Assembly (NCBI GenBank): GCA_036567785.1
Contig: DATCTV010000062.1
Coordinates: 62,001 to 126,000, forward strand
DNA from: Desulfomonilia bacterium
Lineage (GTDB): Bacteria > Desulfobacterota > Desulfomonilia > UBA1062
Length of the DNA stretch: 64,000 nt
Direction: 5' to 3'
A program made the position numbers and the translations under genes. Of this stretch, positions 52,935-61,972 are shown piece by piece. The number at the start of each line of letters is the position of its first letter. The first letter of the stretch is position 1. The notes below the pieces were generated by a model, which worked only from the letters and a program-made list of their open reading frames with translations, ran no database searches and had not been told where the DNA came from.

Positions 52935-54548
52935 TTATTGTACCTGTTCAAAGAGCTTCAATGCAACCTTATGAATTAAGCCCGCCGCATTGGGTCCGAT
53001 GGAGTTCTCTTCTCCGTAAGGCGCTTTTTCATACCCGAGCATGTAAGGCTTTTTCTCATCCCACTGGCTTTTGGGAATTAGGTATCCAAGGTGATCGTTG
53101 CCCAGGTTCATGATCATGTTCACATCACCTTTCATAAATGTCCTGAGGGCTGGAATTTCAACGGCGGCCTTGTTTCCGGCGGTTTTCTCATCCTTGGGCA
53201 GTTCATTATAATAATCGCCGGCAGAAGGGTTATCATTGGGGACATAGATTCCGCCGGTTGCTATCTCCGCGTAGAGTTCGCCGGGAACCGTAAGCATCCA
53301 TAGATTACCGATTGTCAGAAGGTTCATTTCGGTTGAGGTCCATAGCGTTCCGTCTTTGTCTTTATATCCGTTCCTGTCCATGATTCCCAGGTTATAAACA
53401 AGGGCGAATTTTGAATTTTCAATGGAGATATCAAAGGTTTCCTTATAAAGTTTGATTTTTGGTTCGGGATTTAATTCGGCCTGACCGCTGTCTAATGCCG
53501 AAACAATCAGATCAGCTATCTGTTCACCTTGTGCCCATGGCTTTTTAAAGCCGTCTTCAAGCGTATATTCTCTGCCTTTATAAGTAACAGGGGTTGTGAT
53601 CTTGATGACCTCGTATTTGCCGGTCTGAGGGTTATAGAACACCTCGGGTTCATCTTCGGGTGTTGTTATTGCACCCACACAACCTGTTATATAGACTGTT
53701 ATACAGCCAAGCTTCTTTGCTAGTCCGTCGCGCAGATAGCCGGGGAAGTCGGCTGAAATCAGCTGGTTTTTTCTCCACATGGTCTCCACGTGATTTCCCC
53801 AGTTGACAATCGAACCGATAATCTTGCCGTCCGATACCGCCTTGAATATCGTGAAGCGGATTCCGCTGTCCAGTATGAACGGGGGGCGAAGATCGGTAAG
53901 TCCAAGGTCGTTAGGCTTTTCAAGAAGTTCTATATGGTCAGTGCTTGCCATGAGAGGATCTTCAAGGTTGAGGGTGTCTCTACCCGTTATCTGGCCAATA
54001 TACATTTTTGCAGAAACCATGTTTCCGGCGGCCTTAGATACAGCTGCAACAGCAGCATCCTTGAGAATATTATTGAACTTGTCTTTTGACTTGGGGTTAA
54101 GGATGCTCCACATGCCGTTATTGTCAGGTACATCATGATTATGAACGGCATGCACGATTACATGGCTGATGCCGTAAGACGCCTGTATCCTGTTGCGGAC
54201 TTCAAGCGTGTCCTGATACCTCCAGCTGAAGGCATCAAGTGAAACGATTGCAATCTTTATGCTGCCGTCATCAAGGACCGTGGCTGTTGCATATAGGGGA
54301 TCATGCATGCCCTTGGAGGGGCGGAATATCGAAAACCCCGCCAGCCAGTATCCAGAAAGGTCATCGCTTTTTGTCAGGATTGGTTCCTGTGCAAAACCGG
54401 CCATGATATGAGTTTTATTTTCCTCAATGCTTGCTGCCGAAACGTCTGCCGACAGATCATCACTTGTATCTGAGTTGCTGCATGCTGATGCGGAAATAAG
54501 AACAATCGATAGAATGCCTAGAAACAAAATACTGTGAAATCTGTGCAT
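52935..54548 (-). CDS. Neutral-ceramidase-like lipoprotein B
   Basis: A 537-residue exported paralogue of the adjacent lipoprotein A. The signal peptide ends in SASAC. HAVHNHDVPDNNG, NWGNHVETMW, GCVGAITTPEDEPEVFYNPQTGKYE and NLGNDHLGYLIPKSQW align with the same segments in A, and both end in YGEENS(I/V). It follows the GH31 gene by 28 bases and precedes A by 87, so GH31-B-A form one transcript. As in A, the Zn motif departs from the ceramidase consensus (HNHD in place of HTHS), so the amide substrate may not be ceramide. Confidence 0.75.
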   Translation of the reverse strand: MHRFHSILFLGILSIVLISASACSNSDTSDDLSADVSAASIEENKTHIMAGFAQEPILTKSDDLSGYWLAGFSIFRPSKGMHDPLYATATVLDDGSIKIAIVSLDAFSWRYQDTLEVRNRIQASYGISHVIVHAVHNHDVPDNNGMWSILNPKSKDKFNNILKDAAVAAVSKAAGNMVSAKMYIGQITGRDTLNLEDPLMASTDHIELLEKPNDLGLTDLRPPFILDSGIRFTIFKAVSDGKIIGSIVNWGNHVETMWRKNQLISADFPGYLRDGLAKKLGCITVYITGCVGAITTPEDEPEVFYNPQTGKYEVIKITTPVTYKGREYTLEDGFKKPWAQGEQIADLIVSALDSGQAELNPEPKIKLYKETFDISIENSKFALVYNLGIMDRNGYKDKDGTLWTSTEMNLLTIGNLWMLTVPGELYAEIATGGIYVPNDNPSAGDYYNELPKDEKTAGNKAAVEIPALRTFMKGDVNMIMNLGNDHLGYLIPKSQWDEKKPYMLGYEKAPYGEENSIGPNAAGLIHKVALKLFEQVQ

Positions 54549-54576
54549 CGTGTATCCTCCTCATATTTCTAAGGTA

Positions 54577-56274
54577 CTAGAAATTCAACCTAATCTCAGT
54601 ACCTGCTGTTGCATCTTTTATGGCGACCCATGTGACCTTGCCGTCAACAAAATAGCCGTACGGTAAAGTGGAAAGTTCCGCCATACTCATGACTTTTGCA
54701 AACTCCATACCAGAACCCGACCGTATGCTCTGGGGGGTGGATTCTCCGTAAACCCTGAATAAAAGAGGCCATTTTGTTGGTGTTGATCTTAAAATCAGGG
54801 AATCGTTATTTTTTATGTAAGAAATTAGCGAACCTTTTTCCCTTTCTTCATAAAGGCCGAACTTTTTTTCACCTTTCTCAGGATAGACGAGTATGGTCGT
54901 ATAATCTTTAGAAAGTTCCGTCCCATGTCCTGTGGCATCGTTTACTACATTCATGGGGATGATTGCCCCTTTTCGGATAAAGACCGGGAATTCGGAAAGA
55001 GGAAAGTCCAGTTTTCTGATGCCAGCCTTATATTCCTTTGATTCGTCCCACAGATATATCCAGGTTCCGAACGGATAGACAACAGTCCTGTCATTGCCTG
55101 CCTTGTAAAAAGGCGCAACGAGGATGTCATCACCAAGGAGATAGGTATAGGCACCTGCCTGCGGCCTCATTGTGGGTTTGCCGAGTTCGTATGAATATGC
55201 GGCCTGAGAGTAAATATAGGGAATAAGCTCATTATGAAGGAAGACATATTTTCTGTATATCTCAAGCGTCTCGTCGTCATACATCCAGGGTCTGTGTTCA
55301 CCGTTCCCGCCGTTTTCCATAATGGGGCATAATGCGCCGAGCTGAGTCCACCTGATGAATACATCCTTGGACTTTTCACCGTCCGACCTGAAGCCTCCTA
55401 TGTCCGAGCCATAGCTGACAAAATTGAATTGAGCGGAGCTGAACATATTATTGAGAGCATGCTGAAGCCCGCCCCAGTCATTGTCGTTGTCGCCGACCCA
55501 GCCGTAGAAATTGACATCGCAGCTTGTATATACAAGCGGAAGGCCTATCTTGAGGATCTGATCATCGACAGGCCTTGCCATGATAACCCTGTCCCTGCCC
55601 AGTCTGTTCCTGGTATATTCAAAGAAATCACGGTAACACTGATCGCGGTATTCCGCCCATGAAATCCAGCTTCCTTCGTAGCTTGTAGCCGGCAGCAGAA
55701 GCATTACCATGGGGTCGGTTCCGTCGACCTTCCAACAGTCAATGCCCATGTCCAGGATGTTGTCCATCTGATTATGCCACCACTCAACCGCTTCTGGATT
55801 TGTATAATCAAGAAGAGCGCCCTGACCTCCCCACCAGGGGACGGTTTTCCCGCCGCTCAGGAAGTAGCCTTTGTCCTTTCCTTCCTGAAAATTGGATGCC
55901 GTGTCGTTCACGATACTTGTAGCCCACATGATCACCCTTATACCCATACTGTGGAACAGCCGAACGTAATCATTGAGGTCGGGATAAAGTGCCGCGTCAG
56001 GGATGAATGTATTTGAATCGGTGGCCCATGGGCGGTCGATGATAGTAGCACCGACCGGGATACCGTGAGACAGAAAACCATTGATATGATTCAGTGTCGA
56101 TTCCTGTGTCCCTTCATTTTCCCATACGCAGTGTGTGTGCACCCATACAGGCCAGAGAGGGGGTTCCAGGCTGGGGTCTTTTATATTACCGCAGTTTGAA
56201 AAACCCGTAAGGCAAAAGAAAACAAGTAAAATTATAATTGAGGTTAACGGTACGGGAGTCCTCTTATAGTTCAT
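54577..56274 (-). CDS. Exported GH31 alpha-glycosidase
   Basis: A 565-residue family-31 glycoside hydrolase. An N-terminal signal sequence (LTSIIILLVFFCLTGFSNC) exports it; Cys28 is not in a canonical lipobox. The barrel has RPWATDSNTF, IMWATSIVN, CWKVDGTDPM (likely nucleophile Asp184) and YGSDIGGF (acid/base candidate), then HRPWMYDDETLEIYRKYV and LIPYIYS. It is compact, without the long N-terminal beta domain of many GH31 enzymes. It likely removes an alpha-linked sugar outside the cytoplasm. It opens the minus-strand GH31-ceramidase group. An inverted repeat at 56301-56329 lies just upstream. Confidence 0.86.
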   Translation of the reverse strand: MNYKRTPVPLTSIIILLVFFCLTGFSNCGNIKDPSLEPPLWPVWVHTHCVWENEGTQESTLNHINGFLSHGIPVGATIIDRPWATDSNTFIPDAALYPDLNDYVRLFHSMGIRVIMWATSIVNDTASNFQEGKDKGYFLSGGKTVPWWGGQGALLDYTNPEAVEWWHNQMDNILDMGIDCWKVDGTDPMVMLLLPATSYEGSWISWAEYRDQCYRDFFEYTRNRLGRDRVIMARPVDDQILKIGLPLVYTSCDVNFYGWVGDNDNDWGGLQHALNNMFSSAQFNFVSYGSDIGGFRSDGEKSKDVFIRWTQLGALCPIMENGGNGEHRPWMYDDETLEIYRKYVFLHNELIPYIYSQAAYSYELGKPTMRPQAGAYTYLLGDDILVAPFYKAGNDRTVVYPFGTWIYLWDESKEYKAGIRKLDFPLSEFPVFIRKGAIIPMNVVNDATGHGTELSKDYTTILVYPEKGEKKFGLYEEREKGSLISYIKNNDSLILRSTPTKWPLLFRVYGESTPQSIRSGSGMEFAKVMSMAELSTLPYGYFVDGKVTWVAIKDATAGTEIRLNF

Positions 56275-56300
56275 TTTATTTCCCCCTCATCAGCACTTTT

Positions 56301-56329
56301 GAAGCGAAACATATTTAAAAAAACGCTTC
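56301..56329. promoter_or_regulatory. Inverted repeat upstream of GH31 gene
   Basis: GAAGCG (56301-56306) and CGCTTC (56324-56329) are separated by 17 AT-rich bases. They lie 27-55 bases before the GH31 start, in its probable promoter, and could be an operator. The half-site is short, so the call is tentative. Confidence 0.3.
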
Positions 56330-56398
56330 CAATTGGTTCACATTATCAGTTCCCAAGCTGTTTTGTCAATGATCGGCGCAGTCGGAAAACATAACGGC

Positions 56399-56848
56399 TC
56401 ATGCCTTTGGAACGGGAATTATGTAATAAGTGCAGGTGGATTCCGACACCGTTTTACCGCTGCTGTCGGATGTCGTCATATCTAGTATCCAGTCGCCTTT
56501 GCCCCTCTCCTTGACAGGCGCGATCATTTCATCAGCCTTTTCCTGCGTAAGGAAAAGTTCACAGAAAATATCCGTTGATGAAGGTTTGATAAACCGGATG
56601 TTCATGGCCCTGTTGATTGGAATATAGCTTTCGGCTCCGTAAGTGGCAAGGAACAGGGCGGCTCCAGCAACCTCCATCAGCATAAAGTATGTGCCCGCAT
56701 ATACGATTCCCACATGGTTTATATGCTGCGGATTGACGGGTACTGACAAAAGGATATGCCCTTTTTCAAATATATCGACTTTGAGACCACTTTGCTTGAC
56801 CCATGGGATCGTATCCGTAAGGGCTGTCTTGAGCTCCTCTGTGTTCAT
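56399..56848 (-). CDS. Hotdog-fold thioesterase-like protein
   Basis: A 149-residue hotdog protein similar to the YiiD/PaaI-like thioesterase group (DUF4442). Residues about 15-90 (LKVDIFEKGHILLSVPVN, HINHVGIVYAGTYFMLMEVAGAALF) give the central helix with HVG...AG. GGAGG nine bases ahead fixes ATG 56848 against a longer form. It likely hydrolyses an acyl-CoA. It is divergent from the third ceramidase-like gene and seems monocistronic; its substrate is not evident. Confidence 0.75.
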   Translation of the reverse strand: MNTEELKTALTDTIPWVKQSGLKVDIFEKGHILLSVPVNPQHINHVGIVYAGTYFMLMEVAGAALFLATYGAESYIPINRAMNIRFIKPSSTDIFCELFLTQEKADEMIAPVKERGKGDWILDMTTSDSSGKTVSESTCTYYIIPVPKA

Positions 56849-56959
56849 ATTATCCGGCCTCCTTGCCGACGTTATTTTACCTTGTTGACATATTATCATA
56901 ATTTATATTTAATTTAACGATAGCTGTAATTTAAAAATTTATTTTATGAGGAGATGACG

Positions 56960-58525
56960 ATGAAGCATCTGAGAAAAATTATCATATCCGCAGCCATCCT
57001 TCTTTCATTGGTCTTTTCAGGTTGTTCAGGAAGCAGCAGCGACGACTCTGCTTCGGCAGGGGGGGAAGCCTCGGTTTCAGCCGGTGTTTTCCAGGCAGGG
57101 GCTGCGATAAAGACTCTTGTGCCGTCAGATAATCCTGAATGGTACAAGGAGGTCTGTCTCGGCGGTTTCGGGATACTCACAATCCGCAATTTCTCGCAGC
57201 TGATGTCTGCAAGGGCAACCGGCGTGCACGATAAACCATATGCAAGGGCCATAGTGATCACACAGGGAGACAATACAGTCGCATTCCTGGTAATGGACGC
57301 TGCCATGCTCAGCAACAATGTAATCAATGAAATAACAAAAGGCGCTTTTATGAAGACCGGCATCCCTCAAGAGAATATTTTCGTAGCTGCCACGCATTCT
57401 CATTCCTCCGCCGACCTTCTTGGATATATGGGAGGCGTCTCCGAAGGATACAGGACGTTTCTGATTGATGCCTGCATCAGGACAATAGTTAACGCTTATG
57501 AAGACAGATCGCCTTCCAGGCTCATGATGTCACAGACACGCTATGTACCGTCCGTAATATTTGGTGAGGACGGCAATACTTTTATAAAAAACGGGGAAGA
57601 AATTACCTGGGTCTACAACCGCAGGGGATGGACGACATTGAATAAAGAGGAAGCCGATGCTGAAAAGGCAATAGGTTTGAAACCGAATTATACTCATCCT
57701 GATGTCGATCCGACTATCAATGTGCTTGAAGCAGTCGATATTTCCACTGGCAAACCCAAGGGTGTTCTCATTAACTATGCATGCCATCCGGTCATAGTGA
57801 CTGATACGACAACAAAGATATCCAGGGATTTCTGCGGTTATCTGGTAGACTATGTTCAGAAGCGGATTGGAGCGCCGGCGATATTCATCCAGGGGTCGCA
57901 GGGTGATGTGAACCCGGTTGACTGGGAGGATATAGGAGCTGATGAGAATAATTGCTACTTCTTTGCAAAACAGTTCGGTGAGGATATCGCAAAACAGGCC
58001 ATTACATCCATGTCGGACCAGTCGGCCATAAGCGGTGATATATATATCTCACGGAGAACCGTAAATGTTGATATAGATAATCCATTGTTCATACTTCTGC
58101 TGGGAATTCAGAAATCTTTGATCGATATGACCTTCTCAGCAAAAAACAAGGCCGAAACCAGCGTTTCATATATAAGGCTTGGCAAAGAGCTCCAGATCAT
58201 CACATATCCGGGTGAGCCTGTCACGCATATGGGACTGGGTTTCAGCGAAGGTGAGCGTACGGGTAAGGACGGGTCATTGATAGAGGCCATGACGGGTCCG
58301 AAGCAGATAATGAAAGCACCTTTTAAAATGGTCACTGGGCTTACAGGTGACACATTCCTTTATCTTGTGCCTTCTGTGGAATGGAAGAACTCACCAGACC
58401 CGATGCCTGGATTATTCGGTACTCCTTATGAAGAGCAGATGAGCATGTCGCTTAAAGGCGTATTTGCCGATGAGTGCCGCGAGGCCGCCAACAAAATGAT
58501 CAATGCGGATACAGGAATAGAATAG
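56960..58525 (+). CDS. Neutral-ceramidase-like lipoprotein C
   Basis: A 521-residue exported protein, the member of the three that is closest to true neutral ceramidases. The signal peptide ends in lipobox FSGC. AATHSHSSAD retains the HxH Zn motif, NYACHPVIVTD the second His site, and QGSQGDVNPVDWED the GDVxP loop. TYPGEPVTHMGLG and FLYLVPSVEWKNSPDPMPG form the C-terminal part. The C-terminal Ig-like domain of characterised ceramidases is absent. GAGGAG six bases before ATG 56960 decides the start. It is on the opposite strand from A and B and followed by its own terminator, so it is a separate unit. The substrate is an N-acyl amide; ceramide is likely only by family. Confidence 0.8.
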   Translation: MKHLRKIIISAAILLSLVFSGCSGSSSDDSASAGGEASVSAGVFQAGAAIKTLVPSDNPEWYKEVCLGGFGILTIRNFSQLMSARATGVHDKPYARAIVITQGDNTVAFLVMDAAMLSNNVINEITKGAFMKTGIPQENIFVAATHSHSSADLLGYMGGVSEGYRTFLIDACIRTIVNAYEDRSPSRLMMSQTRYVPSVIFGEDGNTFIKNGEEITWVYNRRGWTTLNKEEADAEKAIGLKPNYTHPDVDPTINVLEAVDISTGKPKGVLINYACHPVIVTDTTTKISRDFCGYLVDYVQKRIGAPAIFIQGSQGDVNPVDWEDIGADENNCYFFAKQFGEDIAKQAITSMSDQSAISGDIYISRRTVNVDIDNPLFILLLGIQKSLIDMTFSAKNKAETSVSYIRLGKELQIITYPGEPVTHMGLGFSEGERTGKDGSLIEAMTGPKQIMKAPFKMVTGLTGDTFLYLVPSVEWKNSPDPMPGLFGTPYEEQMSMSLKGVFADECREAANKMINADTGIE

Positions 58526-58538
58526 AAGCTGAATATAT

Positions 58539-58587
58539 GGTCCTGCACTGTATTCTCTAACCGGATACCTGGCAGGACCTTTTCTTT
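58539..58587 (+). terminator. Intrinsic terminator of lipoprotein C gene
   Basis: A perfect 8-bp outer stem GGTCCTGC (58539-58546)/GCAGGACC (58572-58579), extended by an inner GTATTC/GGATAC pairing, followed by TTTTCTTT. It starts 14 bases after the stop. Confidence 0.7.
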
Positions 58588-58713
58588 AGAAAGTATATCC
58601 TAAAATCCCAAGACAACAGATATCCCGGGATTCCAGTAAATTTTTCGATAAGAGCTAATGTCCGGAAAGAAATTCGCGATAAGAAATTTATACAATCATG
58701 AAAGGAGCGCTGC

Positions 58714-59025
58714 ATGATAGCATGGAGGAATATCAAACTGCATATAAAAGGACTGCTCATCGCTCATTCGGACAACAGAGAAAGCAATTTGCGTATTCTC
58801 AAATATTTCAAGGAAAATCCCAAGATGAGGAAAAAAATCCTGAAGGCGGTGGATGACTGGCTCACAAGAAGTGCGTGTGTTGAGAGTTTCTGCAAGGATG
58901 AAAATGTTATAAGCTTGTGTAAGGCTACTACAACAACACCCATTGAACTTTATGCTTATGTTCATAAATTCTGGTTTGTTGACAGGACCACCATACTGGC
59001 GAATAACTTCAGCGATGATATATGA
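58714..59025 (+). CDS. Small protein of unknown function
   Basis: A 103-residue protein I do not recognise. AAAGGAG ahead of ATG 58714 makes it a credible gene. It is predicted mostly helical, without signal peptide or transmembrane helix. Lys/Arg-rich near residues 30-45 (KENPKMRKKILKAVDDW), with two Cys around residues 54 and 59 (CVESFC) and a third near 68. It lies alone between a terminator and a convergent lipoprotein gene. Confidence 0.6.
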   Translation: MIAWRNIKLHIKGLLIAHSDNRESNLRILKYFKENPKMRKKILKAVDDWLTRSACVESFCKDENVISLCKATTTTPIELYAYVHKFWFVDRTTILANNFSDDI

Positions 59026-59072
59026 ATGATTCCGTCAGCCGGTTATGATCCTGTAAAAAGAGAAGGTGGAAG

Positions 59073-59591
59073 TTAAAAGGATACTAAAAACACCAGGCTG
59101 TCACCCTTAACACTGATGCCTTTAAGGAGCATTTTGGCCATGTTCTGCTTGTAGTCATTCGGGTTGAGCTGATAGAGTGGTGTATCGCTAAAGAGTCCGT
59201 TTACAATCATAGATGTTAGCGACATGAGCTGATCCTTCCCGATAAAACTGTTGACGTTGTTCATGGTGATATCGGTTAGCTCGAAATTGCTCATGTAAAA
59301 TGAGGTATTTTCCGGCCTGTAAACAGGTTTGCATTTGAAGCTTACGGTTCCGCCCACTTCTTTTATCAAAAGGGCGGCGGAATACTTCATTTTAATCCCG
59401 ATGGAGTCGTTCACGAAAAAGACCTGAGGAGCAAAAAGTCTGATATTTGCGATCATTGAATCTTTTTCAATAGGGAATTTCTTTTCAACCATTTTCTGAA
59501 TTGTCGATCTTGGAATTGTTACTTCCTTTTCGGCCCGGCATCCCAGAATAGCCAGCATGATAATAATTGCCGCATATATCATTTTTTTCAT
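59073..59591 (-). CDS. DUF1439/YceB-like lipoprotein
   Basis: A 172-residue exported lipoprotein. MKKMIYAAIIIMLAILGC ends in a lipobox, then IPRSTIQKMVEKKFP opens a DUF1439-type domain like E. coli YceB, a lipid-binding-type fold. ATG 59591 follows an AAGGA box by about ten bases; a longer form overlaps the upstream gene. It begins 17 bases after the glucosaminidase stop, so the two are an operon acting at the cell envelope. Its molecular function is not known. Confidence 0.75.
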   Translation of the reverse strand: MKKMIYAAIIIMLAILGCRAEKEVTIPRSTIQKMVEKKFPIEKDSMIANIRLFAPQVFFVNDSIGIKMKYSAALLIKEVGGTVSFKCKPVYRPENTSFYMSNFELTDITMNNVNSFIGKDQLMSLTSMIVNGLFSDTPLYQLNPNDYKQNMAKMLLKGISVKGDSLVFLVSF

Positions 59592-59608
59592 TTCAAAAAT
59601 TTCCTTTC

Positions 59609-60196
59609 TCAGCGGTTTATCCTGTTCTGCCTGCTGTATTCTTCCAGTTCGGCAGTAACCCTGTCCACCTTTGTGCCATATGCAGGGTCTGTAGCCCATT
59701 TCCCGGTAAGCTGGAATACGTATATGGCGCTTCCCCTTTTAACATATTTGAACCTGGGATCAACAATTTCATTGACTGGCTGGCTGGTTGAAGCATATGC
59801 CTTCAGATGCTGGATGTGTGCTCTTACCCCGAGCCTCATGTCTGAAAAGGATTCGCCTTTGGTCTGGGAATTGAAAACACCGAGCCCGCAGAAGTTGAAC
59901 TGTTCCGCGCTCGCTGTTCCTCCGTATGACAGAAAGCCGGTTTCAATGCACATCTGGGCGAAAGCCACGTCCTGGTTGATGTTTTCGGCGCGTGCCTCTT
60001 CTAGGTAGATAAGTGCGATCTCATTGGCAAGGTTCCTGTCTATCCTGCTGTTCTTCATGATGAGATATTCTGACATGTCATTTGCTTGCGAAACCCCGGG
60101 GCCTTCAATCATGTGAGAGGGGTGAGCACAGGCAGAAAAAATGGAAATGCATACAGCCAGGATGCAATTGAGCAAACGGGATCTTATATTCTTCAT
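59609..60196 (-). CDS. Glucosaminidase-domain lipoprotein
   Basis: A 195-residue exported protein. Lipobox FSAC at the end of the signal sequence. The domain has VAFAQMCIETGFLSYGGTA with the likely catalytic Glu, FNFCGLGVF and SDMRLGVRAHIQHLKAYA, matching the endo-beta-N-acetylglucosaminidase family (Bax, FlgJ C-terminus, Atl). It should cut peptidoglycan glycan strands in the periplasm. Transcribed with the DUF1439-like lipoprotein. Upstream lies a perfect 18-bp palindrome. Confidence 0.82.
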   Translation of the reverse strand: MKNIRSRLLNCILAVCISIFSACAHPSHMIEGPGVSQANDMSEYLIMKNSRIDRNLANEIALIYLEEARAENINQDVAFAQMCIETGFLSYGGTASAEQFNFCGLGVFNSQTKGESFSDMRLGVRAHIQHLKAYASTSQPVNEIVDPRFKYVKRGSAIYVFQLTGKWATDPAYGTKVDRVTAELEEYSRQNRINR

Positions 60197-60224
60197 AAAA
60201 CAAATATCGGTCTCAAAAATAAAA

Positions 60225-60242
60225 AAATCCAGTACTGGATTT
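60225..60242. promoter_or_regulatory. Perfect 18-bp palindrome between divergent genes
   Basis: AAATCCAGTACTGGATTT (60225-60242) is perfectly self-complementary and preceded by four more A. It lies in the 134-bp gap between the divergent glucosaminidase and 2-oxoacid decarboxylase genes, where a shared operator is plausible. On the minus strand the dyad plus the T-run also resembles a terminator, but no gene would be stopped by it. Confidence 0.5.
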
Positions 60243-60330
60243 GATAATCATAAAAAAATTGCGATTAATACTTGCTGATGTCTTTTCCGAACAACTAGAA
60301 TAAAAATCACTCTTATCCAGGGGACATGTG

Positions 60331-61953
60331 ATGAATACAGGCGATTATCTGATTAGTGCTGTCAGGGAAGCGGGTGCCGGACATGTGTTCGGAATTCAGG
60401 GCGACTATGTGCTTAAATTCTATGAGATGCTTTATAACAGCTCCATTAAGCTTGTAAATACTACCGATGAAGCCTCGGCCGGATTTGCAGCCGACGCTTA
60501 TGCAAGGGTCAGGGGTTTCGGTGCGGTCTGCGTTACTTACGGCGTCGGTGGGCTTAATCTGGTCAACAGCATTGCCCAGGCGTATGCAGAGCTTTCACCT
60601 GTGCTTGTGATAAGCGGTTCTCCCGGAATTTCCGAACGCTCGGCTGATGCATCGCTGCATCACAAAGTTCACGACTTCGATTTTCAACTGAAGATATTCA
60701 GGGAAATCACAGTCGCCCAGGCCGTATTGAACGATCCGGAATCGGCCGCTGATGAGATAGATCGTGTAATCAGAGAAGTTCTTAAACACAAGAGGCCGGG
60801 ATACATTGAACTGCCGAGGGACATGGTGACAGTAGAGACGGCTGCTCCTCATAAGAAATTTTCGGATAAAGATGTTAACGACCGTGATGCGCTTGAAGAA
60901 GGTCTTAAAGAAACTCTTGAAATGCTGGCTGGTGCCGAAAAACCGCTCATATCAGTGGGTATTGAGATTCACAGGTACAATCTTCAGGAAGAGGTGCTTG
61001 CCCTGCTGGAAAAAACCGGGATGCCTTTTTTTACAGGCATTCTGGGGAAATCCGTCCTTTCTGAAAAACATCCGCAGTTTATAGGAGTATATACAGGCGG
61101 CATGAGCAAGGATTATGTGCGCAATACTGTACATAATTCCGACTGTCTGCTCCTGCTTGGTCCTATGATTACTGATTTTAGCACTGGTATGTTCACCATC
61201 AATATAGATGCATCCCGCTGCATAATCGTGAATGAGGGCATGCTTGGTATAAGTCACCATGTCTATAAAAGCATCAGTATGAAGGCATTTATTGAACGAC
61301 TCACGGCAACATGGGACAAACCGAAAATAGATATGAAGATTCCCGCCAGAACCGGGATTAAGAAATTCAGGCCTGAAAAAGGCAGAAAGATAACTGTTTC
61401 CAGGTTTTTTGAGTGCATCGACGGTTTTATCGCAGATGACGATATTGTTGTCGCCGAGGCTGGCGATACCATGTTCGGCTCTCTCGATCTTTGCATACAC
61501 GGTTCCACTGAATTTATTGCTCCCGCTTTTTACGCCTCGCTGGGGTTTTCAGTTCCGGCTTCTCTCGGAGTGCAGCTTGCTTCACCCGGCAGGCGGGCGG
61601 TTGTGCTTACAGGAGACGGAGGATTCCAGTTCAATGCCATGATGCTTTCGGTTTCCGCGAAACTCGGCCTAAACCCGATTGTCGTAATACTCAACAACAA
61701 CGGATACGGTCTTTTCCGGCCCATGATAGACGGCAAGTTCAATGATATACCGGATTGGAACTATGCAGAAATTCCACGGGTAATTGGAGCAGGCAAAGGT
61801 TATAAGGTAACCACGGAAAACGAGCTTGTGACTGCCCTTGATAAGGCAAGAAAAAACGAATATTCTCCCACGATCATAGATGTCAGGATAGAAAGATATG
61901 ACAGTTCGGACGCTACGAAAAGACTGCTCGAAAGCCTGAAAAAGCGTATATGA
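60331..61953 (+). CDS. Thiamine-diphosphate 2-oxoacid decarboxylase
   Basis: A 540-residue ThDP enzyme of the pyruvate/indolepyruvate decarboxylase and acetolactate synthase-like group. FGIQGDYVLKFYEML and NTTDEASAGFAADAYARV (with the conserved cofactor Glu) form the PYR domain, and GDGGFQFNAMMLSVSAKLG with LNNNGYG the diphosphate-binding motif. GAGDTM-like AEAGDTMFGSLDL opens the last domain. AGGGGAC ahead favours ATG 60331. Substrate range cannot be read directly; indolepyruvate/phenylpyruvate or branched-chain 2-oxoacids are likely. It is 19 bases upstream of the esterase gene. Confidence 0.83.
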   Translation: MNTGDYLISAVREAGAGHVFGIQGDYVLKFYEMLYNSSIKLVNTTDEASAGFAADAYARVRGFGAVCVTYGVGGLNLVNSIAQAYAELSPVLVISGSPGISERSADASLHHKVHDFDFQLKIFREITVAQAVLNDPESAADEIDRVIREVLKHKRPGYIELPRDMVTVETAAPHKKFSDKDVNDRDALEEGLKETLEMLAGAEKPLISVGIEIHRYNLQEEVLALLEKTGMPFFTGILGKSVLSEKHPQFIGVYTGGMSKDYVRNTVHNSDCLLLLGPMITDFSTGMFTINIDASRCIIVNEGMLGISHHVYKSISMKAFIERLTATWDKPKIDMKIPARTGIKKFRPEKGRKITVSRFFECIDGFIADDDIVVAEAGDTMFGSLDLCIHGSTEFIAPAFYASLGFSVPASLGVQLASPGRRAVVLTGDGGFQFNAMMLSVSAKLGLNPIVVILNNNGYGLFRPMIDGKFNDIPDWNYAEIPRVIGAGKGYKVTTENELVTALDKARKNEYSPTIIDVRIERYDSSDATKRLLESLKKRI

Positions 61954-61972
61954 AAAAGCATAGGAGGTTGAA

